Shown: positions 1-5,392 of the stretch, in pieces
How the letters are laid out: every line of letters starts with the position of its first letter
How positions within the stretch are numbered: position 1 is the first letter of the stretch
The notes under the pieces: generated by a model
The model's input: only the letters and a program-made list of their open reading frames with translations
Database searches by the model: none
Told to the model about the DNA's origin: nothing
Translations under genes and position numbers: made by a program
NCBI GenBank assembly: GCA_019322455.1
Contig: JAHWIT010000166.1
Location: forward strand, 1 to 9,443
Direction: 5' to 3'
DNA from: Candidatus Woesearchaeota archaeon
Lineage (GTDB): Archaea > Nanobdellota > Nanobdellia > Woesearchaeales > WJKL01
DNA: 9,443 nucleotides

Positions 1-500
1 CCTTCTGGAATATTAAGTTTTTTAACAGCAGAAATATCAATCCTTCTCTTATTCTTTTCCACAAATCTGTAACCAACAGTTCTTGTACTATGTTTTAATT
101 CATATGCTTCTAAATAATATTTATCTCCATCATAAAACTTACCTTCCTTTACCTCTTTTACTTCAATAGCTATCCTTTCTTCAAAATCACATGACTCAAG
201 CAAGGCCTTTATTCTTTTCTTTGTTCCAACAGGCCCATAAATCCTTAATGTTTTGTCATATCCCATCAATCCTAGAGTTTGAATTAATCCAGACAATCCA
301 AGCACATGATCTCCATGCCAATGTGATATTAATACCTTTGTTATTTTTAGAGGTTTTATCCCAGCAATTGTTAACTGCCTTTGAGTCCCTTCTCCACAAT
401 CCATTAAAATTCCCTCAGATCCATAACTAATAAAAATAGAGCTATGATTTCTTTCCTTTGTTGGTTTTGCACTGCTTGTTCCTAAAAATACAATTTGCAT
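1..500 (-). CDS. rnz: Ribonuclease Z (tRNA 3'-end endonuclease), partial at C-terminus
   Basis: Metallo-beta-lactamase-fold endonuclease that cuts the 3' trailer from tRNA precursors. The gene starts at the ATG whose complement lies at 498-500 and runs off the left edge, giving 166 codons of a protein that is usually about 300 residues. The N-terminus MQIVFLGTSSAKPT is typical of the family, followed by DCGEGTQRQL (residues 34-43) and the zinc-binding motif HWHGDH (residues 60-65) inside SHWHGDHVLGL. A later HST (around residue 140) may be part of the exosite/second-metal region. The C-terminal metal ligands are outside the window. A TATA box centred about 29 bases upstream suggests a leaderless transcript. 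The gene points away from endA, another tRNA-processing gene. The family identification is firm; substrate specificity is inferred from homology. Confidence 0.95.
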   Translation of the reverse strand, partial: MQIVFLGTSSAKPTKERNHSSIFISYGSEGILMDCGEGTQRQLTIAGIKPLKITKVLISHWHGDHVLGLSGLIQTLGLMGYDKTLRIYGPVGTKKRIKALLESCDFEERIAIEVKEVKEGKFYDGDKYYLEAYELKHSTRTVGYRFVEKNKRRIDISAVKKLNIPE

Positions 501-524
501 TTTAATTATTGATTCCTCCACAAC

Positions 525-533
525 TATATAAAT
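525..533 (-). promoter_or_regulatory. TATA box for rnz (possibly bidirectional)
   Basis: On the minus strand the sequence reads ATTTATATA, close to the archaeal box A consensus, centred about 29 bases before the rnz ATG. Initiation would be expected within a few bases of the start codon. The same stretch reads TATATAAAT on the plus strand, so it could also fire rightward into the hairpin spacer, with initiation near base 555. A GGAGG (complement of 515-519) lies 14 bases from the ATG and probably upstream of the transcription start. Confidence 0.6.
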
Positions 534-586
534 CTTTTTTAAACAAAGACTTTGTATCAAGTCACCATTTATGGTCAGTGAGTGCA

Positions 587-620
587 GGTAGCCAGACGAA
601 CGAAGTGAGTCTGACTCTTC
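587..620 (+). repeat. Hairpin repeat unit 1 (GAA-triloop stem-loop)
   Basis: A 34-base core starting GGTAGCC and ending GACTCTTC contains a stem-loop: CAGAC (593-597) pairs with GTCTG (609-613). Inside are a G-A/A-G tandem mismatch, an A-T and a C-G pair, and a GAA triloop. TGCAG (583-587) and CTGCA (636-640) could form an outer helix. A second copy lies 86 bases downstream with base-pair-preserving differences. The strand of action is unknown; plus is shown because it runs toward endA. Confidence 0.6.
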
Positions 621-672
621 GCAAGTATCGTAAGACTGCATGAGCTCTAGCACAATTTCAAGCTTGGTAGCG

Positions 673-706
673 GGTAGCCGCACGAGCGAAGCGAGTGTGA
701 CTCTTC
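673..706 (+). repeat. Hairpin repeat unit 2 (GAA-triloop stem-loop)
   Basis: Second copy of the 34-base core, identical to unit 1 at 29 of 34 positions. CGCAC (679-683) pairs with GTGTG (695-699), the same tandem G-A step follows, and the tip is GCGAAGC (686-692), a sequence known to form an unusually stable DNA mini-hairpin. GCACAA (650-655) and TTGTGC (715-720) can form an enclosing 6-bp helix. The five differences from unit 1 keep the stem paired (two full compensatory changes and one A-T to G-T). The whole 583-720 tract is about half G+C in an otherwise very AT-rich window. Confidence 0.6.
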
Positions 707-729
707 ACTTCTGTTTGTGCGTAACGAAC

Positions 730-766
730 GAGACTTGAGGCAAAGTCTTAAACACGAAAGTTTTTT
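730..766 (+). terminator. Hairpin plus T-run: possible terminator of a spacer RNA
   Basis: AGACTT (731-736) pairs with AAGTCT (743-748) around a six-base loop, with a G-T pair extending it. Twelve bases later comes a run of six T (761-766). If the hairpin repeats upstream are transcribed rightward, this could end that transcript. The T-run also overlaps the best candidate TATA box of endA, so the two readings compete. Confidence 0.25.
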
Positions 767-770
767 AAGT
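761..770 (+). promoter_or_regulatory. Weak TATA-like element for endA
   Basis: TTTTTTAAGT is centred about 27 bases before the endA ATG at 792, the spacing used by other genes in this window. The match to the archaeal consensus is poor, so endA may instead be transcribed from farther upstream, through the hairpin region. Confidence 0.35.
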
Positions 771-791
771 AAACAAATAATATCTTCAAAT

Positions 792-1364
792 ATGTCAAAA
801 AAGAAAAAAGCAGAAAAAGAAAAAGAAGAAAAGCCCAAAATAATTGTTAAGGCAGTTTTTGCTAGAGAACGAATCATTACTGAATCTACTGATGCTGCTA
901 GAGAACTATATAATCAAAGCAGATATGGCACTTTATTAGAAGAAGGCAAAGTTCAGCTTTCTCTTTTAGAAGCACTTTATCTTATTGAAAAAGCAAAATT
1001 AAAGGTTTTAGATGGAAAAAACAAATCAATTAGCTTTGAAAAATTCTTAAAAAAAGCAAGAAAAATTGAACCAAATTTTTGGATTAGATATTGTGTATTT
1101 AAAGATATAAGAAATCGTGGCTATATCATAAAAACAGCTTTAAAATTTGGTGCTGATTTTAGAGTTTATGAAAGAGGCGTAAAACCAGGAGAAGACCATG
1201 CAAAATGGATCATTTATCCTGTTCATGAAGGAGAAACATTAACATGGTATGATTTTGCAGCCAAGAACAGAGTTGCTCATAGCACTAAAAAAAGACTGTT
1301 GATTGGCATAGTAGATGATGAAGGGGATGTAACCTATTATGAAATTAGATGGCTTAGACCTTGA
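792..1364 (+). CDS. endA: tRNA-splicing endonuclease (EndA)
   Basis: Cuts the bulge-helix-bulge structure at exon-intron junctions of archaeal pre-tRNA (and pre-rRNA) to leave 2',3'-cyclic phosphate and 5'-OH ends. The 190-residue length fits the single-domain form that assembles as a homotetramer. The N-terminal domain is preceded by a lysine/glutamate-rich tail (residues 3-15). The catalytic domain shows the expected triad: Tyr126 in FRVYERG, His136 in DHAKW, and Lys166 or Lys167 in HSTKKRLL, followed by the IVDDEGDVTYYEI strand. The ATG at 792 is preferred over an in-frame GTG at 717, because the extra 25 residues are encoded by the hairpin-bearing spacer and look nothing like the family. 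It probably has its own transcription unit, as a TATA box for the next operon lies just after it. Confidence 0.95.
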   Translation: MSKKKKAEKEKEEKPKIIVKAVFARERIITESTDAARELYNQSRYGTLLEEGKVQLSLLEALYLIEKAKLKVLDGKNKSISFEKFLKKARKIEPNFWIRYCVFKDIRNRGYIIKTALKFGADFRVYERGVKPGEDHAKWIIYPVHEGETLTWYDFAAKNRVAHSTKKRLLIGIVDDEGDVTYYEIRWLRP

Positions 1365-1378
1365 ATTCTTACAATAAA

Positions 1379-1387
1379 ATATTTAAA
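1379..1387 (+). promoter_or_regulatory. TATA box of the four-gene operon
   Basis: ATATTTAAA lies in the 46-base gap after endA, centred about 28 bases before the ATG at 1411. This predicts a leaderless transcript starting the 1411-5167 operon. A T-rich stretch (1394-1409) in the same gap may help to end the endA transcript. Confidence 0.5.
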
Positions 1388-1410
1388 GAGCACTTTCTTA
1401 ATTTTTAGTT

Positions 1411-2436
1411 ATGTCAAATCAAGAGATTATCTTAAATACAATTAAGATGAAAGGGCCTGTAATCCCTAATCAAATAGCAAAAGTTATAGAAACAAGCATC
1501 TTATTTGCTTCTGCACATTTGTCTGAATTAGCAAGCAGCAATAAACTAAAGATATCAAATACAAAAATAGGAGGCACTCCTGTTTATTACCTTCCAGGAC
1601 AAGAATCAAGACTTCAAGAGCTTTATAAACATCTAAATGATAAACAACAAAAAGCTTTTAATCTACTTAAAGAAAAAAAGATATTAAGAGATAGTGAATT
1701 AGAGCCAGTTAATAGAGTTGCTCTAAGAGAAATAAAAGATTTTGCAGTTCCTCTCCAGATTACTGCTAATAATGAAAAGATTCTTTTTTGGAAATGGTAT
1801 TTGTTGACTAATGATGAAGCAGGAGTTTTAATTAAATCAAAATTAAATATTTCTCAACAAGAAACAAAAAAACAAATACCAGAAGTAAAACAAACTCAAA
1901 AAATAGAAAAACCTCAAACCCAACCACAACCAGAACCTCTGAGAGAGATTCAAAAACCAAAGATTCAAACCCAGCCACACTCCACTAAAGAAATAAAAAA
2001 ACAAACATCAGAAATAACCAAACCAAAGGCAATAGAAAAACAAATTAAACTTCATCAAGAACAAGAAGAAAAAAAACAGAAAAAACCTTCAATATTAAAA
2101 AGAATATTCAAACCAAAAGAAGATTATTTCTTAAAAGATATACAAAAATTCTTTGAATCAAAAAGAATCAAGATTATTGAACACAATATCTTAAGAAAAA
2201 ATTCTGAAATTGATGCTATTGTTAAATTTTCATCTGCTATTGGAGAACTAAAATATTATTGTAAAGCAAAAAATAAAAAAAACATAAATGAAATTGATCT
2301 GACTAACGCGATTGCTCAAGGCCAGTTTAAAAAATTGCCTGTTTTATTCTTAATAAAAGGAAATCTTTCCAAAAAAGCAGAAGAATTATTAAATGCAGAA
2401 TTCAGCAAAGGATTAATCATAAAAAAGATGGAATAA
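1411..2436 (+). CDS. Winged-helix protein with C-terminal PD-(D/E)XK nuclease-like domain
   Basis: I do not recognise a named gene. The 341-residue protein has three parts. Residues 1-62 resemble a winged helix (helices IILNTIKMKG and SAHLSELASSNKLKI, then a hairpin ending GTPVYYLPG), and residues 65-145 may be a second helical/winged domain. Residues about 150-235 are a low-complexity linker rich in Lys, Gln, Pro and Glu. Residues 238-341 look like a restriction-endonuclease fold: an opening helix, SEIDAIVKF with Asp268, then GELKYYCKAKNKK with Lys285/Lys287, then DLTNAIAQGQFKKLPVLFLI and a lysine-rich helix. The usual acidic residue of the E-x-K motif is not obvious (Cys284 at the likely place), so activity is uncertain. 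It is first in the operon and FEN1 starts one base after its stop, suggesting a DNA or RNA processing role. The fold is inferred from sequence pattern only. Confidence 0.75.
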   Translation: MSNQEIILNTIKMKGPVIPNQIAKVIETSILFASAHLSELASSNKLKISNTKIGGTPVYYLPGQESRLQELYKHLNDKQQKAFNLLKEKKILRDSELEPVNRVALREIKDFAVPLQITANNEKILFWKWYLLTNDEAGVLIKSKLNISQQETKKQIPEVKQTQKIEKPQTQPQPEPLREIQKPKIQTQPHSTKEIKKQTSEITKPKAIEKQIKLHQEQEEKKQKKPSILKRIFKPKEDYFLKDIQKFFESKRIKIIEHNILRKNSEIDAIVKFSSAIGELKYYCKAKNKKNINEIDLTNAIAQGQFKKLPVLFLIKGNLSKKAEELLNAEFSKGLIIKKME

Positions 2437-2437
2437 A

Positions 2438-3466
2438 ATGGGAACAAATCTCAAAGATTTAATTACAGCAAAAGAGATAACCTTTGAAGAATTAAAAGGA
2501 AAAATTCTTGCAGTAGATTCTTTTAATATTCTATATCAATTCCTATCCACTATAAGACAAAGAGACGGAGCTCTATTAAAAGATTCTCAAGGAAGAGTAA
2601 CATCTCATTTAACAGGATTATTTAACAGAACTACTAAATTAATGCAGCATGGAATTAAATTAGCCTTTGTATTTGACGGCAAACCACCAGAATTAAAACA
2701 AAAAGAAAGAGAAAAAAGAAAAACAGTAAAACAAGAAGCAATGAAACTATATGAAGAAGCAAAGAAAAAAGAAGATATAGAATCAATGAAAAAATATGCA
2801 TCAAGAACCTCTATTCTAACATCAGAGATGATTGAAGAAAGCAAAAAACTAATTTCAGCTTTAGGTTTGCCTGTAATCCAGGCTCCTTCAGAAGGAGAAG
2901 CACAAGTTGCAGCTATTATTAATGATAAAAAAGCATTTGCTGGAATTAGTGAGGATTATGACAGCCTGTTATATGGAATTCCTAGATTAGTAAAGAATCT
3001 GACAATAAGCGGAAGAAGAAAATTTAAAGCAGCCTATGTAACTATTAAGCCAAAAATAATCAATCTTGCTGAAAACTTAAACAATCTTGGAATTGACCAG
3101 GACCAGTTAATAGCCTTAGCTATATTAGTAGGCACTGATTATAATCCAGGAGGCGTAAAAGGTATAGGCCCAAAAAATGCTTTAAAGCTTGTTAAAAAAT
3201 ATAAAGATAATTTTGATGATATGTTCAAAGAAGCCAAGGGGGATGAACAATTTGATTTTTCATGGAAAGACATTTATTACTTAATCAAAAAAATGCCTGT
3301 TAAAAAGGATTGTAACTTAGAATTCAAAAAAATAAATTCTAAAAAAATATTTGAATTGCTGATAGAAAAACACGACTTTTCAAAAGAAAGAGTTAATAAA
3401 GCAATTGAGAATTTAGTAAAAATAGAAGGTAAAAAACAGCAAAAAGGATTAGGAGAATGGTTCTAG
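2438..3466 (+). CDS. fen: Flap endonuclease 1 (FEN1)
   Basis: Structure-specific nuclease that removes 5' flaps during Okazaki-fragment maturation and base-excision repair. Its 342 residues match the usual archaeal length. The N region (MGTNLKDLI) and I region are intact, with metal-binding acids at Asp27 (AVDSFN), Asp80 (FVFDGKPP), Glu152/Glu154 (APSEGEAQ), Asp173/Asp175 (SEDYDSLL) and Asp234 (LVGTDYNPGG). The helix-hairpin-helix (GVKGIGPKNALKLV) follows directly. The last eight residues, QKGLGEWF, form a PIP box for binding the PCNA clamp. The ATG is separated from the preceding stop by one base (TAA-A-ATG) with no obvious Shine-Dalgarno, so translation is probably coupled. The gene overlaps the downstream transporter by 10 bases. 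Confidence 0.97.
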   Translation: MGTNLKDLITAKEITFEELKGKILAVDSFNILYQFLSTIRQRDGALLKDSQGRVTSHLTGLFNRTTKLMQHGIKLAFVFDGKPPELKQKEREKRKTVKQEAMKLYEEAKKKEDIESMKKYASRTSILTSEMIEESKKLISALGLPVIQAPSEGEAQVAAIINDKKAFAGISEDYDSLLYGIPRLVKNLTISGRRKFKAAYVTIKPKIINLAENLNNLGIDQDQLIALAILVGTDYNPGGVKGIGPKNALKLVKKYKDNFDDMFKEAKGDEQFDFSWKDIYYLIKKMPVKKDCNLEFKKINSKKIFELLIEKHDFSKERVNKAIENLVKIEGKKQQKGLGEWF

Positions 3467-4335
3467 AAATCCCTTGGTATGGTTATGCATTTGTTTCTGT
3501 AGTGTTTTCAACAATATTTGTTCTGCTCAGAAAAAAAGCTCTCTTAAAAGAGCACGCAATGAATTTTGAATCAGCAAGAACATTATTTTTAGCATTATTT
3601 GGATTGTTTTTAATTCCTTTTATAAATTTAAACATAAACAAAAAAATATTTATCTTAATCTATGTAGTTTCATTAGCCGCAACAACCGCAATATTGTTTT
3701 TTTCAAAAGCAGTCAGGCATAATGATATATCTTTAGTTTTTCCATTATCAAATTTTAAACCCGCCTTTGTTGCAGTTATAGCCCTTCTCTTTTTATCAGA
3801 AGCAATTACAACAAAACAAATAATTGGTATAGTTATCCTTCTAATTTCAGCTTATCTCTTAGAATCAAACCATCATCTTTCTAATTTAACTGCTCCAATA
3901 AAAAATCTTTTAAAAACAAAATACAATCTTTATTTTATCTTTTCAATATTTCTCTTTAGCATAACAGCAGTGCTTGATAAATATGTTATAACAAATTATA
4001 CAAATATCTTTACTTATCTTTTTCTTATTTGGATTTTTATTGCAATAAACTTCAACTTATTCCATTTATTTATTTATGGATATAAAGATACAATAAATTG
4101 TTTGAAGAGAACAAAAGGCCTTCCAGTCTTAGTTGCATTTTTAGCAATGGTTAAAAATCTTTTTGCATTCAAAGCACTATCTCTGACTTATGTAACGCTT
4201 TTAACCCCAGTTTTAATGTTAGAAACCTTATTTATAGTTTTATTAGGAGGAAAGTTCTTTCATGAAAAATTTCTTTTTTTCAGATTTAGTGTATCCTCTC
4301 TTATGTTAGTTGGAGCCTATCTAATTATTATCTAA
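3457..4335 (+). CDS. EamA/DMT-superfamily membrane transporter
   Basis: Ten-helix integral membrane protein of the drug/metabolite transporter superfamily; 292 residues is the typical two-repeat length. Hydrophobic segments lie at about residues 7-25, 42-57, 63-83, 90-114 (two short helices), 121-136, 157-172, 183-207, 222-240, 243-265 and 271-292. Each half ends in the EamA pattern: P..NFKP...ALLFLSEAITTKQ..G (residues 96-124) and LTPVLMLETLF...FFHEKFLFFRF (249-277). Charges such as RKK (25-27) and KRTK (217-220) lie on presumed cytoplasmic loops. The substrate cannot be told from sequence. The start lies inside the end of fen (10-base overlap); GGAG at 3452-3455 is only one base from the ATG, too close for a normal ribosome-binding site. 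Its place between two nucleic-acid enzymes may reflect only operon packing. Confidence 0.9.
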   Translation: MVLEIPWYGYAFVSVVFSTIFVLLRKKALLKEHAMNFESARTLFLALFGLFLIPFINLNINKKIFILIYVVSLAATTAILFFSKAVRHNDISLVFPLSNFKPAFVAVIALLFLSEAITTKQIIGIVILLISAYLLESNHHLSNLTAPIKNLLKTKYNLYFIFSIFLFSITAVLDKYVITNYTNIFTYLFLIWIFIAINFNLFHLFIYGYKDTINCLKRTKGLPVLVAFLAMVKNLFAFKALSLTYVTLLTPVLMLETLFIVLLGGKFFHEKFLFFRFSVSSLMLVGAYLIII

Positions 4336-4336
4336 A

Positions 4337-5167
4337 ATGAAATCAACTACTTTAAGGCAAGCCTTAAAAAATAAATTAACTAAAAAAGAACTTGAAAATT
4401 TAGTTACAAGTTATGATATTATTGGAGATATTGCAATAATTGAAATACCAATTAAATTAGAAAAAAAAGAAAAATTAATTGCAGAAACTTTGCTTAATTT
4501 ACATAAACAAATCAAAGTTGTTGTTAAAAAAGCAGGAATCCATCGCGGCATTTATAGAAGGCAAAAACTAAAAATTTTGGCAGGTGAAAGAAGAAAAACA
4601 ACAGAATACAAAGAAAACACTGTTAGAATTAAACTTCATATTGAAGATGTTTATTTTTCTCCAAGATTAGCAACAGAAAGAAAACGCATAGCAGAATTAA
4701 TTAAGCCAAATGAATCAATTTTAGCAATGTTTTCTGGAGTAGCTCCATATCCTTTAGTTATTTCTAAAAATACAAAAGCAAAAGAAGTTTATGCAATAGA
4801 AATTAATCCAATTGCACATCAATTTGCAGTAGAAAATGTTAAATTAAACAAATTAAACAATATTAAATTATTCAATGGAGATGTTAGAATGATTATTCCA
4901 ACATTAAAAAAGAAGTTTGACAGAATCCTAATGCCTTTGCCATTAACAGGAGAAAATTTCCTTGATATTGCCTTAACAGCTGCAAAGAAAAAAGCAGTAA
5001 TCCATTTCTATGACTTCCAAAAACAAGATGAATTTGATTTAGCAAAGCAAAAAATAGAAAAAGCCTGTCTTGCAGCAAAAAGAAAATTCAAAATTCTAAG
5101 AATTATAAAAGCAGGCCAGATCAAGCCAAGAGAATACAGGATTTGTATTGATTTTTCTGTTTATTAA
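4337..5167 (+). CDS. trm5: Trm5-family tRNA (guanine37-N1) methyltransferase
   Basis: Class I SAM-dependent methyltransferase that in this family methylates N1 of G37 next to the tRNA anticodon, preventing frameshifts; some archaeal members act in wyosine synthesis. Landmarks: the D2 region (SYDIIGDIAIIEIP, residues 25-38; AGIHRGIYR, 66-74), YFSPRLATER (106-115), the SAM loop MFSGVAPYPL (131-140), AIEINP with Glu155 for the ribose, MPLPLTG (199-205) at the catalytic loop, and KPREYRICIDF (263-273). At 276 residues it lacks the extra N-terminal D1 domain of longer Trm5 enzymes, and the catalytic loop reads MPLP instead of the NLP described for the best-studied archaeal enzyme. It is the last gene of the operon, with the same TAA-A-ATG junction as fen. 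Family assignment is firm; the exact product (m1G37 or another) is not. Confidence 0.9.
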   Translation: MKSTTLRQALKNKLTKKELENLVTSYDIIGDIAIIEIPIKLEKKEKLIAETLLNLHKQIKVVVKKAGIHRGIYRRQKLKILAGERRKTTEYKENTVRIKLHIEDVYFSPRLATERKRIAELIKPNESILAMFSGVAPYPLVISKNTKAKEVYAIEINPIAHQFAVENVKLNKLNNIKLFNGDVRMIIPTLKKKFDRILMPLPLTGENFLDIALTAAKKKAVIHFYDFQKQDEFDLAKQKIEKACLAAKRKFKILRIIKAGQIKPREYRICIDFSVY

Positions 5168-5175
5168 ACATCAGT

Positions 5176-5183
5176 TTTATATA
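5176..5183 (+). promoter_or_regulatory. Perfect TATA box after trm5
   Basis: TTTATATA, a consensus archaeal box A, lies just past the trm5 stop with no protein gene downstream on this strand before pan. It predicts a start near 5205 and may drive the structured RNA candidate at 5226-5302, alone or together with the second box at 5197-5205. Confidence 0.4.
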
Positions 5184-5196
5184 TTATCTCAATTTC

Positions 5197-5205
5197 TTTA
5201 ATATA
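5197..5205 (+). promoter_or_regulatory. Second TATA-like box, spaced for the RNA candidate
   Basis: TTTAATATA is centred 25 bases upstream of 5226, exactly where the terminal stem of the downstream structured element begins. This is the spacing expected if that stem starts the transcript. Confidence 0.4.
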
Positions 5206-5225
5206 AAAAGGAACAACCTTTTGAA

Positions 5226-5302
5226 GTGCAACAGTGCGATGAAGCAAGTGAACACCATCTGACGAAAGGATGATGAACGGAAGTAACTGGCTAGCACTGC
5301 AC
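5226..5302 (+). ncRNA. Candidate structured small RNA, box C/D-like
   Basis: A 77-base element of about 49% G+C in an AT-rich spacer. GTGCA (5226-5230) and GTGC (5234-5237) pair with TGCAC (5298-5302) and GCAC (5294-5297), a 9-bp closing stem with a three-base ACA bulge. Inside, in order, are a C-like box GCGATGA (5236-5242, one mismatch to RUGAUGA), a perfect D' box CTGA (5259-5262), a perfect C' box ATGATGA (5270-5276) seven bases later, and a degenerate D-like CTGG (5287-5290). Box C/D sRNAs guide 2'-O-methylation of rRNA or tRNA, and their order and C'/D' spacing match. Against this, the terminal D box is imperfect, the first spacer (16 bases) is long, and no target was identified. A TATA box at the right distance supports independent transcription. 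It could be another kind of structured RNA. Confidence 0.35.
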
Positions 5303-5323
5303 AAATTCTAGAAATCAAATTAT

Positions 5324-5392
5324 TTAACCAAACATACTTAAAAATCAAAGATTTTTAGTCGTTTTGTTAATGCTTCGCATTAACCAAACATA
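5324..5392. repeat. 13-bp direct repeat duplicating the pan 3' end
   Basis: TTAACCAAACATA occurs at 5324-5336 and again at 5380-5392, 56 bases apart. The second copy is the complement of the last codons and stop of pan (ATG TTT GGT TAA). The first is an exact second copy beyond the gene. The 43 bases between them hold two hairpins. This looks like an insertion or slippage duplication at the end of pan. Confidence 0.7.
5338..5389 (-). terminator. Two hairpins after pan, likely bidirectional terminator
   Basis: GTTTTGTTAATGC (5361-5373) pairs with GCATTAACCAAAC (5377-5389) at 12 of 13 positions around a three-base loop (TTC on plus, GAA on minus). This stem overlaps the last codons and stop of pan. 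Next in the pan direction, TAAAAATC (5339-5346) pairs with GATTTTTA (5350-5357) around three bases, ending in a T-run on either strand. It lies between convergent trm5 and pan transcripts, so it could end both. Confidence 0.5.

Noticed and set aside
191..430. Plus-strand open frame of 79 codons
   Set aside because: It lies wholly inside the RNase Z gene on the opposite strand, which has a recognisable zinc motif; it is a shadow frame.
515..519. GGAGG (minus strand) as a Shine-Dalgarno for rnz
   Set aside because: It is 14 bases from the ATG, and the TATA position predicts a transcription start downstream of it, so it is probably not in the message.
583..720. CRISPR array or tRNA genes in the GC-rich spacer
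   Set aside because: Only two diverged copies with an unequal context, no regular spacers, no T-loop consensus and no cas genes nearby.
540..760. Bulge-helix-bulge substrate for EndA autoregulation in the spacer
   Set aside because: I could not find two three-base bulges separated by a four-base-pair helix; the hairpins have symmetric G-A mismatches instead.
717..791. GTG at 717 as the start of endA, adding 25 residues
   Set aside because: The extension lies in the GC-rich hairpin spacer, encodes an unrelated-looking peptide, and the ATG at 792 begins the normal family N-terminus with a TATA-like box at leaderless distance.
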